Part shown: positions 1 to 6,556 of the stretch, piece after piece
Position numbering within the stretch: position 1 is the stretch's first letter
How the letters are laid out: each line of letters opens with the position of its first letter
NCBI GenBank assembly: GCA_947258905.1
Contig: CAMYKF010000293.1
Span: 1-7,535 of the forward strand
Reading direction: 5' to 3'
DNA length: 7,535 nucleotides
DNA from: an uncultured Pirellulaceae bacterium
Lineage (GTDB): Bacteria; Planctomycetota; Planctomycetia; Pirellulales; Pirellulaceae
The notes under the pieces: generated by a model
What the model saw: only the letters and a program-made list of their open reading frames with translations
What the model was told of the DNA's origin: nothing
Database searches by the model: none
Position numbers and translations under genes: made by a program

Positions 1-309
1 ATCTTCGAAACGGAATACCTCGCCCGTTTCCAGTACCTTTCGGTCGACTTCCACGAACCGGCCTGCAATTTCCTCCGGCCACAGGTCGAAGTCGGTTTTG
101 CCCAGCCAGGACCCGCCTGGAATTCCGATCTTTTTTCGATACGGCTCGCTGATATAGACATGCCGCCCCTCGGCATCCTTCATCCAGGAAACAGCCGGAC
201 TGTTGTCCAGAAACACGCGCAAACGACTCTCGATCTTCAGCGCGGCGATATCCGGCTGTTCAACCGGATGTTCATCCGGCTGCCGTGAGTTGTCGTGGGA
301 ATCGGTCAT
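1..309 (-). CDS. PAS-domain sensor protein, N-terminal part (runs off left edge)
   Basis: The minus strand is open from ATG at 309 to base 1 (103 codons, no stop). Residues about 33-103 read as a PAS fold: FLDNSPAVSWMKD, then HVYISEPYRKKIG, a KTDFDLWPEE stretch and VDRKVLETGEVF, in the order seen in PAS domains of sensor kinases, cyclases and response-regulator-linked sensors. The first 30 residues are polar, acidic and without a signal peptide, so this PAS is probably cytoplasmic. The output domain lies outside the window, so the enzyme class cannot be named. The frame stays open upstream to a stop at 526-528, with another ATG at 423 (38 more residues). I prefer 309 because the extra segment looks non-coding and crosses the TTCTGACAG repeats. 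Neither start has a clear Shine-Dalgarno. The gene is divergent from the PP2C phosphatase, and a shared signalling role is possible but only inferred. Confidence 0.85.
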   Translation of the reverse strand, partial: MTDSHDNSRQPDEHPVEQPDIAALKIESRLRVFLDNSPAVSWMKDAEGRHVYISEPYRKKIGIPGGSWLGKTDFDLWPEEIAGRFVEVDRKVLETGEVFRFED

Positions 310-389
310 GGGCAATGGTTCAATTCGCCAGTCGGTCAGGGCTGCCTGAGCAGCCGGTTTGAATCGACCCGCGAAATTGAAATGGGGCT

Positions 390-456
390 TTCTGACAGTT
401 CTGACAGAATACCCCGGATTCATTTTTTTGGCACTACGTTTGAATCGTTCTGACAA
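390..456. repeat. Tandem TTCTGACAG repeats in divergent promoter region
   Basis: TTCTGACAG occurs twice back to back (390-398 and 399-407), and a third copy differing only in its last base (TTCTGACAA) lies at 448-456. The copies sit in the 267-base spacer between the divergent PAS-sensor and PP2C genes, where operator sites would be expected. A second shared word, TTTGAATCG, occurs at 358-366 and 439-447, so the two halves of this region resemble each other loosely. A regulator-binding role is inference. Apart from these words I see no confident promoter in 310-576. Confidence 0.4.
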
Positions 457-576
457 AAAATATTCGAGGAGCACGCCCGGCCCGATCGGTCCCGACAGGG
501 CCTTGTGCCCGGGGAAATCGACTCGTCACAACGCAACCTGGCGTTGGTTTTCCGGAGCAATCAATGTTAATCTGGC

Positions 577-1470
577 ATGACGTTTGCGAAACTGCAGGCC
601 AGTCTGTTGCCCACTTGGCTGAATTCCATAAAACGCATGAACGACCAGGTTGACATTGATTGCGCAGGCTTGACCGACATCGGTCGCCACCGGGATTCCA
701 ATCAGGACCAGTACCTGATTGCCGATCTGCACAAGAACATGCACGTGTTGTCCTCCAGCATCGCGCTGGACGACCAGCAAGTGTTTGGCGAGAGCATGGG
801 CAAGCTGTTGTTCGTGGCCGATGGCATGGGGGGTATGAATGCCGGGGATGTGGCCAGCAAGCTGGCGATCGCCGCGACCATGCGGTTTCTGCTCAACTCC
901 ATGCATTGGCTGTTTGATCCCCGCCAGCCCGAGATCGAACAATTCGTGGGAGACCTCAAGGCAGCCGCCGAGTTCAGCCACGGCATCGTGCGCAAGGATG
1001 CCGAAAACGTGCCGCACCATCAGGGAATGGGATCGACCCTGACGCTCGCCTGTATCATTTGGCCCATGTTGTATGTGTTGCACGTCGGCGACAGCCGCTG
1101 TTACGTGATGCACAAAAACAGTCTCGTCTTGTTGACGAGGGACCAGACTTTTGCGCAATACCTGTTTGACAGCGGAGCGATCTCCGAAGATGAATTCGCC
1201 AAATCGCCGCTGAATAATGTCCTCGTCAGTGCCATTGGCGGTTCGGACGAGCCCACAGCGGCGGTCTACCAGCAACCACTGGATGACGTCGACCGGTTGC
1301 TGCTTTGTTCGGACGGCGTTTCCGAACACTGGTCGGACGAGGAACTGGAGACGCTATTGCGTTCGGACAGGGATTCCAGCGAAATCTGCCGCGAAATTGT
1401 AGACGTGGCCAACCAGCGCGGTGGACTCGACAACATCACTGTCGTGACGGCCCGGTTCATTCCCAGGTAG
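577..1470 (+). CDS. PP2C-family (PPM) serine/threonine protein phosphatase
   Basis: A metal-dependent phosphatase that removes phosphate from Ser/Thr of target proteins, normally the partner of a Hanks-type kinase. All PPM motifs appear in order within 297 residues: DIGRHRDSNQD (34-44, with the NQD variant of the metal site that is common in bacteria), VADGMGG (80-86, metal Asp82), GMGSTL (150-155), HVGDSR (169-174), LTRDQT (186-191), LLCSDGVSE (242-250, Asp246) and the terminal DNITVV (285-290, Asp285). The length fits a stand-alone catalytic domain, with no membrane segment and no regulatory domain. An in-frame stop at 568-570 makes ATG 577 the earliest ATG start. ATG 637 (Met21) is also possible, since the conserved fold begins near residue 26. 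Neither has a good Shine-Dalgarno. A weak promoter-like pair (TTGGTT 544-549, GTTAAT 566-571) would make a message starting at 577 leaderless, but this is tentative. No kinase partner is in the window. Confidence 0.95.
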   Translation: MTFAKLQASLLPTWLNSIKRMNDQVDIDCAGLTDIGRHRDSNQDQYLIADLHKNMHVLSSSIALDDQQVFGESMGKLLFVADGMGGMNAGDVASKLAIAATMRFLLNSMHWLFDPRQPEIEQFVGDLKAAAEFSHGIVRKDAENVPHHQGMGSTLTLACIIWPMLYVLHVGDSRCYVMHKNSLVLLTRDQTFAQYLFDSGAISEDEFAKSPLNNVLVSAIGGSDEPTAAVYQQPLDDVDRLLLCSDGVSEHWSDEELETLLRSDRDSSEICREIVDVANQRGGLDNITVVTARFIPR

Positions 1471-1876
1471 TTTGCTCCGCGGCCCGGGACGGCTGGCGGC
1501 CGTGCGGACCAGCACGTCTGGTCACGGATCAGGCGCGCGGAAGCCCCCCGCAAGACCGGTTTTTCCGACAACCACCCGTCTTGCCGGCACTGGCATCATA
1601 CTTGCTGCTGAGAACATCGTGAGAAGGCAACTTCCCACAAGCGTCCACGCCCTGCCTGGCCTGCGGCACCTTTCGTCGTTGTCCGGGTAATGCAACGGCG
1701 AGTTACGACACTGGCAGTGTTTAACAATCGCGGGCGGGCAGGGCATTGGACGAACTTTCGCTGCGCACCGCCCCTTTTCTCGCGCAGCCCCTGTTGCGTG
1801 GGCTTCTAATACCGATCCTCTGTGCCCCATAATCGCTGCAGCACACCAGCTGGATTTCTATCATCGCGGTACGCTC
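1471..1876. other. 406-base intergenic region without a credible gene
   Basis: Open frames here (for example 1472-1690 plus and 1522-1830 minus) show no recognisable motif and have the Arg/Pro-rich composition of chance frames in GC-rich DNA. Just after the phosphatase there is a perfect GACCAG/CTGGTC hairpin (1507-1512 with 1518-1523, five-base loop) extended by CGT/ACG (1501-1503, 1524-1526). It could end the phosphatase transcript but lacks a following T-run. A smaller ACACT/AGTGT hairpin lies at 1708-1720. No clear promoter or Shine-Dalgarno precedes the kinase start at 1877. Confidence 0.5.
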
Positions 1877-3415
1877 ATGCCCAATCCCGGATTTCTTGGT
1901 ATCGATGCCGGCACTCAGGGTCTGTCGGTGGTATTCACCGATTCAAAACTCAACGTGCTGGCCATTGGCGAAGGCAGCTACGACATGCTGCCCGGTCTGG
2001 CGGACGGATGTTATGAGCAATCGCCCGCCGACTGGGAACAGGCACTTGCCGAAGCCATGCGTGAATTGCACCAGAAGCTGGCTACCGAAAACATCGAACC
2101 GCTGGTTCAGTCCATTGGCATCTCCGGGCAAATGCATGGCGAAGTTCTCGCCGATTCCGCAGGCCAGTCGCTGGGCCCGGTGCGCTTGTGGTGTGACAGT
2201 CGAAACCAGGCCGAAGGCGAGGAATTGACCACGCGGTTTGGCGTCAAGATGCCCAAGCGGATTACGACTGCGCGATGGTTGTGGACCATTCGCCACCAGC
2301 CCGACAAAGCCGCCGCCGCGGCACACGTGACGACACCGGCTGGCTGGTTGGGATACCAGTTGACCGGCCAGTGGACTCTGGGAATCGGCGACGCCGCGGG
2401 CATGTTTCCGATTGACCAGCAGACACTCGATTATGACCAGCGATTGCTGGACTCGTTTGATCAAATGGTGTCGGATCATTCCGTTGCTGCCTTGAGTCCA
2501 CTGTTGCCACAGGTGCGCAAGGCGGGCGAGGATGGCGGCAAGCTGAATTCGCAGGGCGCAAAGTTGCTGGGTTTGCCAGAGGGAATTCCCGTAGCCGCTG
2601 CCGAAGGCGACCAGCCTGCTGCGCTGGCCGGATCACTGATTGCCGATGCCGGCATGGTCAGTTGCAGCTTTGGCACGTCCGTGTGCGCCAACTCGGTGGG
2701 CGACCGCGCCTTTACCGGCGTCAGCCAGGCCGTTGATCATTTTTGCGCGGCTGATGGCAAACCAATCAACATGGTCTGGTTGCGTAACGGCACCACATTC
2801 ATGAACACGGTGGTGAACATGTTCGGTGGCGTGCTGCAGTCCGGCCGCCATTCAGGGTTTGATGCCGTCATGCCGCTGGCGTTGCAAGCGCCGCTCGATT
2901 GCGGCGGATTGTTGGCCCTGCCATTCATGGACGACGAACCAGGACTCGGTATTTCCCGCGGCGGAACCGCCATGTTGGTCGGATTAAACGATCAAAACGC
3001 GACTCCCGGCAACGCCGCGCGGGCAGCGTTGTTGTCAACCATGTTTAACCTGCGTCGCGGTTCCCAGGTTCTTGATGAACAGGGATTTCCACGCACCGAG
3101 ATCGTGTTGTCAGGTGGCCTGACACGCACCCCCGAGTTCGGCCAGATACTTGCCGATGTATTTCGCACGCCCGTTTCGCTTCTGGAAAGCGCCAGTGAAG
3201 GCACGGCATGGGGAGCCGCGCTGCTGGCCGCCTACCGGCACGCGGTGCTGCAAACTGACACTGCGGACTGGTCAGAGTTCCTAAGCCGTTTTCGCGGTTC
3301 TGCGCAACAGCGATATGAACCCGACCCGTCAGCCGCAGACGTGTGTGATCAGGTATTCGCCCGTTACACCAACTTGCTCGATGCCAATAAGACACTGAGC
3401 GACGGTGTGTCCTGA
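1877..3415 (+). CDS. FGGY-family carbohydrate kinase, xylulokinase-like
   Basis: Cytoplasmic ATP-dependent sugar kinase of 512 residues, close to the usual 480-520. Seen in order: the phosphate-1 loop GIDAGTQG (8-15, Asp10); GISGQMHG (81-88), a stretch typical of D-xylulose kinases; the sugar-proximal LWCDSRN (104-110); AAEGDQPAAL (241-250) with the expected catalytic base Asp245; SFGTS (264-268), the phosphate-2 motif; LSGGLTRTPEFGQILADVF (411-429), the C-terminal FGGY signature; and GTAWGAALLA (442-451), the adenosine-site region. By family knowledge it would phosphorylate a ketose such as D-xylulose for entry into the pentose-phosphate pathway. The substrate is not proved, because related FGGY kinases act on other sugars, and no xylose isomerase, transporter or regulator sits beside it. 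The start lacks a Shine-Dalgarno but places the first motif at residue 8, as expected. The gene appears to be transcribed alone, with a hairpin following its stop. Confidence 0.9.
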   Translation: MPNPGFLGIDAGTQGLSVVFTDSKLNVLAIGEGSYDMLPGLADGCYEQSPADWEQALAEAMRELHQKLATENIEPLVQSIGISGQMHGEVLADSAGQSLGPVRLWCDSRNQAEGEELTTRFGVKMPKRITTARWLWTIRHQPDKAAAAAHVTTPAGWLGYQLTGQWTLGIGDAAGMFPIDQQTLDYDQRLLDSFDQMVSDHSVAALSPLLPQVRKAGEDGGKLNSQGAKLLGLPEGIPVAAAEGDQPAALAGSLIADAGMVSCSFGTSVCANSVGDRAFTGVSQAVDHFCAADGKPINMVWLRNGTTFMNTVVNMFGGVLQSGRHSGFDAVMPLALQAPLDCGGLLALPFMDDEPGLGISRGGTAMLVGLNDQNATPGNAARAALLSTMFNLRRGSQVLDEQGFPRTEIVLSGGLTRTPEFGQILADVFRTPVSLLESASEGTAWGAALLAAYRHAVLQTDTADWSEFLSRFRGSAQQRYEPDPSAADVCDQVFARYTNLLDANKTLSDGVS

Positions 3416-3425
3416 AGTCGCGGCT

Positions 3426-3492
3426 GCAGCAGTGCGAAATCGCACGTGCCTGCTGCGCATGAATCCGGGGCGCACAATTGCCCGCATTTTTT
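3426..3492 (+). terminator. Hairpin and T-run after the sugar kinase
   Basis: Ten bases after the kinase stop, GCAGCA (3426-3431) and GTGCG (3432-3436) pair with CGCAC (3441-3445) and TGCTGC (3451-3456). This gives an 11-bp stem with an AAAT loop and a five-base bulge (3446-3450). A shorter GGGC/GCCC stem (3468-3471 with 3480-3483) follows and leads into six Ts at 3487-3492. The large stem is certain. Its action as a terminator is inferred from position, and the T-run belongs to the second, weaker stem. Confidence 0.55.
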
Positions 3493-3566
3493 AATCGTTG
3501 CCTCTCCTGGTCCAAAGATTGCGGCGGTATCAACGAATACTGGTGCACTTCCGTCAACTATCAACC

Positions 3567-3623
3567 GGAGTATGTCCCGTGGTCAAGTCACTGCTGTTGT
3601 TTTCATTGATCGGCCTCAATGTG
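3567..3623 (+). other. Shine-Dalgarno, GTG start and signal-peptide-like segment, out of frame with the peptidase
   Basis: GGAG (3567-3570) lies eight bases before GTG 3579, the best-spaced ribosome-binding site upstream of the peptidase. From this GTG the frame reads (M)VKSLLLFSLIGLNVG: a lysine followed by a run of Leu/Phe/Ile, like the start of an export signal. It then passes into frame-shifted, uninformative sequence. The peptidase ORF is one base out of phase, and its own frame is blocked upstream by TGA at 3607-3609. Either this is the original start of the peptidase, separated by a frameshift and deletion, or the resemblance is chance. Confidence 0.45.
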
Positions 3624-5226
3624 GGGCGGCACAGACGAATCGGAACGCTGGACCGTCGAAACCCTGCACGAGTTTCTGGATCCTGTTTTTGCCAGTGGAA
3701 CGGGCTGGCAACGCAACGTGGTGCAACGTCACGTCTATGTTGGATCTCATGGGCAAATCGGCTGGTTCGAGGAAATCTCCGAACGCATTGAAGGCGTGCC
3801 GATGCGAACGACCGGCGTAGTACGTCACACCGACGGCCAGTGGAAGATCGTGCAGTACAACACGTCGTTCGCCATTCCCAATGAGATTGTGGCCGACGTC
3901 GCCGACTTGATTCGCGAAGCGAAAGGGGCCGGCGACGACGACCAGCCGGGAAACGACAATGACGATGCGCTGAGCGACGAGCAACATCAGCAGGTTCGCG
4001 AGTCATTTGACTACGTGTGGCAAAAAGTTCGGGATTCATACTGGGATGAAAATCTGGGCGGCGTCGATTGGGAAGCCGCCCGCGACGAATTGCAACCGCG
4101 ACTCGAAGCAGCCGAAACCATGGCCGAGGCCCGTCGGGTGCTGGACGAACTGGTTTCGCGGATGAAGGTCTCCCATTTTTCGATCATTCCCAGCGAAGCC
4201 TACCGGGAACTGGGCACGGCTGACGAACCGGTCAACCGCCGCGGTGAAACCGGCATCGACGTGCGTATCGTTGGCAACGACGTCGTCGTGGTGGCGGTGC
4301 GGCCGGATACTCCGGGGGCCGAGGCCGGCATTCGGCCCGGCTGGATCCTTACCCGGATCAATGAGATCGACATCCCGGCGCGACTGGCCACCGTGCGCGA
4401 GGAACTTGCAGATAACCCGCACGCACGAGTCATTCTGGCTTCCGCGGCCAACTCCCGCCTGCGCGGTCCGGTAGGGGAGAGTGTTACGTGTTCGTTTCAG
4501 GACGAAAACGATCAAACGGTCGAGCACACCTTGAATCTGATCACCCCGCGAGGCAAGGCGGTTCAGTTCGGACACCTGCCGGAGTTCAGCGTTTGGGTCG
4601 AGCAGCGCACACTCGATAATGGCATCGGATATTTCCGGTTCAATGCGTTCATGCATCCGCCGCTGGTCATGGGTCAATTCAATCAGTTCATGACAGACCA
4701 CATGGACGCGCCCGGCATCATTATCGATGTGCGGGCCAACGGTGGAGGGATGGGTGAGATTGCCGTCGGCATGATCGGCTGGCTGATGCAGGGCGAACGC
4801 CAGTCGCTCGGCAAGATTGTATTGCGGAATCAGGAATTGAAGATGATTGCGCGTCCGCGGGCGACGACTTATGACGGAGCCGTCGTCGTGCTGATCGACG
4901 AAATGTCGGTGTCGGCCGCCGAGTTCTTTGCCCAGGGAATCAAGCAGGCAACCAACGCACGATTGATTGGCACACGCACCGCCGGTGCCGTGTTGGGAAG
5001 CCAGATCGAAAAGCTGCCTAATGGGGATGGCTTTCAATTCGCGGCGGCCAATTTTATCACCGCGGATACCGGCGAAACGCTGGAAGGTATCGGGGTGCCG
5101 CCTCACGAAACTGTGGCACCCGACCGCCAGTCGCTGCTGGCCGGCAAGGATCCGGCTATCGAAGCCGCCGTGCAATGGATCAAGAATCAACAAACCAGTC
5201 CAACCGATGATGGAGACACAAAATGA
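3619..5226 (+). CDS. S41-family peptidase with partial N-terminal SnoaL/NTF2-like domain
   Basis: 535 residues. Residues 3-88 match the C-terminal two thirds of a SnoaL-like domain: GTDESERWT, AWF-like IGWFEE, then the typical DGQWKIVQY and FAIPNE. The first helices of that fold are missing. An acidic linker (about 101-125) follows. The peptidase N-terminal region has VSHFSII (His186), then a PDZ-like stretch (about 211-255: GIDVRIV, PGAEAGIRPGW), IIIDVRANGGG (367-377), LIDEMSVSAAEFF (425-437) with the presumed nucleophile Ser432, and LEGIGVPPHETV near the end. Aligned to CtpA/Tsp peptidases, the catalytic Lys position is Ala457 (TAGAV). This points to the S41 branch that uses Ser with His/Glu (tricorn/IRBP-like) rather than a Ser-Lys dyad. 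Such enzymes cut exposed or C-terminal segments of proteins, usually in the periplasm. The ORF as it stands has no signal peptide and no Shine-Dalgarno at 3619, so the true N-terminus is doubtful. It overlaps the next gene by ATGA. Confidence 0.85.
   Translation: MWGGTDESERWTVETLHEFLDPVFASGTGWQRNVVQRHVYVGSHGQIGWFEEISERIEGVPMRTTGVVRHTDGQWKIVQYNTSFAIPNEIVADVADLIREAKGAGDDDQPGNDNDDALSDEQHQQVRESFDYVWQKVRDSYWDENLGGVDWEAARDELQPRLEAAETMAEARRVLDELVSRMKVSHFSIIPSEAYRELGTADEPVNRRGETGIDVRIVGNDVVVVAVRPDTPGAEAGIRPGWILTRINEIDIPARLATVREELADNPHARVILASAANSRLRGPVGESVTCSFQDENDQTVEHTLNLITPRGKAVQFGHLPEFSVWVEQRTLDNGIGYFRFNAFMHPPLVMGQFNQFMTDHMDAPGIIIDVRANGGGMGEIAVGMIGWLMQGERQSLGKIVLRNQELKMIARPRATTYDGAVVVLIDEMSVSAAEFFAQGIKQATNARLIGTRTAGAVLGSQIEKLPNGDGFQFAAANFITADTGETLEGIGVPPHETVAPDRQSLLAGKDPAIEAAVQWIKNQQTSPTDDGDTK
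5212..5226 (+). promoter_or_regulatory. Ribosome-binding site and ATGA stop/start overlap
   Basis: GGAG (5212-5215) lies seven bases before ATG 5223. The peptidase stop TGA (5224-5226) overlaps that ATG as ATGA. This arrangement is typical of translationally coupled operon genes and fixes the start of the second gene, although a second ATG (5232) follows three codons later. Confidence 0.75.
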
Positions 5227-6062
5227 AGATAATGAAGATCAACGATGTAAAGTCAATTTGTCGGGTGACAGCCTTGCTGGCAGTCGTCGTCGTCGCGACC
5301 GTGGCCGCCTCAACCCTGACGGCTCAGGAACCCGAGTCCGCCGCGCCTCCCAGCGATCTGCCAACCGGCAAACAGGTGATGGACAGATACATCGAGGCCT
5401 GCGGTGGCGAGGAGGCCTTCGGCGCCATCAAAAACCGCTACTCGGAATCCACGCTCGAATTTGTGGGACAGGGGATCAAGCTGGAAATCAAAACATGGGC
5501 CACCCGCCCCAACCTGATTTACATCCTGATGGAGTCAGACATAACGGGGAAAGTGGAAAAGGGCTGCAATGGCGAAGTGTTCTGGGAATCATCACTGATG
5601 TCCGGACCGGTGGTTCACGAAGGAGTGCAACATGTCATGGGTGTTCGCGACTCGACCTTTGAGCGTTTTGTCAACTGGTCGGACATCTACGAGACCGCCG
5701 AGTGTGTGGGCATGACCGAAGTCGGTGACCACAACTGTTACGAAGTCGTGCTGACGCCAAAAGAGATCGAAGGTATGGAGGAAGAGGGCGCGTATCATCC
5801 GGTCCATTTGTTTGTCGACGATACCGATTGGCTGATCCGGAAAATGAACTCGGCCATCGAAATCCCGGCCGGCACGATCGATGTCGAGGCACTGGCGGGG
5901 GATTACCAGGAGGTCGACGGCGTGCTTTTGGCGCACCGTCTGCAAATGAACATGCTGGGACAACAGCGTCTGGTGACGACCGAAAAGACGGAACACAACA
6001 TCGACATGCCCGAAGACCGGTTCGCCTTGCCGGAGGACGTGCAAAAGCTGGTCGACAAGTGA
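5223..6062 (+). CDS. Secreted LolA-like (outer membrane lipoprotein-sorting-type) protein
   Basis: 279 residues. The N-terminus is an export signal: basic residues Lys2, Lys5, Lys10 and Arg14, a hydrophobic core (about 17-30, LLAVVVVATVAAS), then LTA before Gln35 as a plausible cleavage site. The mature part starts with a Pro/Ser-rich linker and LPTGKQVMDRYIEACGGEE (46-64), the helix that opens many secreted proteins of the LolA/LolB-like fold. Alternating beta-type segments follow (LEFVGQGIKLEIKTW, NLIYILMES, GEVFWES, GPVVHEG, CYEVVLTP, VHLFVDD, DGVLLAHRLQMNM) with Asp-Arg-Phe near the end, as in that family. Lipid or lipoprotein carriage is the known role of LolA, but relatives like this one are mostly uncharacterised and the ligand is unknown. 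It is coupled to the S41 peptidase, so the two probably work together in the periplasm or at the cell surface. No lipobox is seen. Confidence 0.7.
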   Translation: MKIMKINDVKSICRVTALLAVVVVATVAASTLTAQEPESAAPPSDLPTGKQVMDRYIEACGGEEAFGAIKNRYSESTLEFVGQGIKLEIKTWATRPNLIYILMESDITGKVEKGCNGEVFWESSLMSGPVVHEGVQHVMGVRDSTFERFVNWSDIYETAECVGMTEVGDHNCYEVVLTPKEIEGMEEEGAYHPVHLFVDDTDWLIRKMNSAIEIPAGTIDVEALAGDYQEVDGVLLAHRLQMNMLGQQRLVTTEKTEHNIDMPEDRFALPEDVQKLVDK

Positions 6063-6084
6063 TCATGACGCCCGCGAACAGGCG

Positions 6085-6246
6085 CTATGTTTTGCGGCGG
6101 AATACGGACGGCCCTTGGTCCAGCTTCGCTTCGATCAGTTCCCGGTGGGCCTGACACTGGATGGCCGGACCGCTGCGCGCCGGTTGATCTTCGATTTTCG
6201 GAGAATCCGAGCCGGTTCGGCTGCTTTTAAGTGCAAACTGACAAGA
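6085..6246 (-). pseudogene. Possible remnant of IS21-type transposase (IstA-like)
   Basis: Between stops at 6247-6249 and 6085-6087 the minus strand reads 53 codons, including SPKIEDQPARSGPAIQC and then QAHRELIEAKLDQGPSV. This resembles the linker and the (Y/H)RELIxAKLxQGLSA segment that precedes the helix-turn-helix part of IS21 transposases (IstA). The likeness breaks off after about 6105 and there is no start codon, so at most it is a scrap of about 30-50 residues. No inverted repeats or istB were found. The match is from memory of the family, not a search. Confidence 0.35.
6198..6228 (+). terminator. Twin hairpins with T-run downstream of the peptidase/LolA-like pair
   Basis: TCGGA-GAA-TCCGA (6198-6210) is followed directly by AGCCG-GTT-CGGCT (6210-6222), then GC and TTTT (6225-6228). 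The second hairpin with its short T-run could end plus-strand transcription from the peptidase operon, 150 bases after its last stop. The site also lies inside the possible IS21 scrap read on the other strand, so it may be a chance structure. Confidence 0.35.
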
Positions 6247-6268
6247 TCAGCCGGAGCACGTCAAGAAT

Positions 6269-6283
6269 AGGTTCCTGACACCT
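6269..6283. repeat. REP-like imperfect palindrome
   Basis: The 15-base AGGTTCCTGACACCT has matching arms AGGT/ACCT around a seven-base centre and lies just beyond the stop of the Ala-rich ORF. I recall the word GGTGTCAGGAACC (its reverse complement) as recurring in intergenic, REP-type or insertion-associated sequences of several environmental bacteria. There is only one copy here, so its repeat status cannot be shown from this window. Confidence 0.3.
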
Positions 6284-6286
6284 TCT

Positions 6287-6547
6287 TCATGCCCGATCCA
6301 CACTGGCCAACGACATGCTGGCGGTGGCTGTCGAACTGGACGTTGCCTTGGCCGAGTCGTAGGCCGCCGTCAAGCTCGCATAAGAGGCATAGTAGGCCTG
6401 CATTGCATCATCCGTAGACGCCTGTCTGGCCGATTCTGCGGCCTCGATGTCGGCATCGTAATGCGTTTGGTCACAGGGTTGTCCTTCCCACGCACCGAGC
6501 GCGAGCTTTTCATCGGCCGCGGCGACCGCGACGGCGTAGGCCTGGTC
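6287..6547 (-). pseudogene. Ala-rich repeat-type protein tail fused to the sulfatase remnant
   Basis: About 86 codons ending in TGA at 6287-6289. The sequence is rich in Ala, Ser, Asp and Tyr with spaced motifs such as DQAYAVAVAAADEKLAL, YDADIEAAESA, DDAMQAYYASYASL and TAAYDSAKA. This is the style of long helical or coiled-coil Ala-rich proteins seen in Planctomycetota. It has no start of its own and continues in frame from the sulfatase C-terminal segment, although normal sulfatases carry nothing like it. It is best read as the 3' end of another gene joined by deletion or recombination. No function can be assigned. Confidence 0.5.
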
Positions 6548-6556
6548 GGCCGCGGC
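6513..6556. repeat. 11-bp direct repeat at the sulfatase/Ala-rich junction
   Basis: TCGGCCGCGGC occurs at 6513-6523 and again at 6546-6556, with starts 33 bases apart. The second copy is where the sulfatase-like protein (LVPTLLAAA on the minus strand) changes to the Ala-rich sequence. Such a short repeat could have mediated the join, or could simply reflect repeated Ala-Ala-Ala-Asp codons. Confidence 0.45.

Noticed and set aside
359..580. Plus-strand 73-codon frame upstream of the phosphatase
   Set aside because: It spans the repeat-bearing spacer, ends inside the phosphatase start region and has no conserved feature.
526..1329. Minus-strand open frame (267 codons) opposite the PP2C gene
   Set aside because: The plus strand carries all PP2C motifs in order; the antisense frame has no recognisable domain.
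1522..1830. Minus-strand frame of 102 codons in the phosphatase-kinase spacer
   Set aside because: Arg/Pro/Ala-rich chance-like composition, no ribosome-binding site and no motif.
1943..2479. Minus-strand frame (178 codons) inside the sugar kinase
   Set aside because: Antisense shadow of a conserved kinase region with no domain signal.
4036..5193. Long minus-strand open frame (385 codons) opposite the S41 peptidase
   Set aside because: It is the antisense of a clearly conserved plus-strand peptidase, is rich in His/Arg/Gly/Asp as mirror frames are, and shows no motif.
6065..6154. Small plus-strand frame (29 codons) after the LolA-like gene
   Set aside because: Too short, no ribosome-binding site, and the same stretch reads better as a possible transposase scrap on the other strand.
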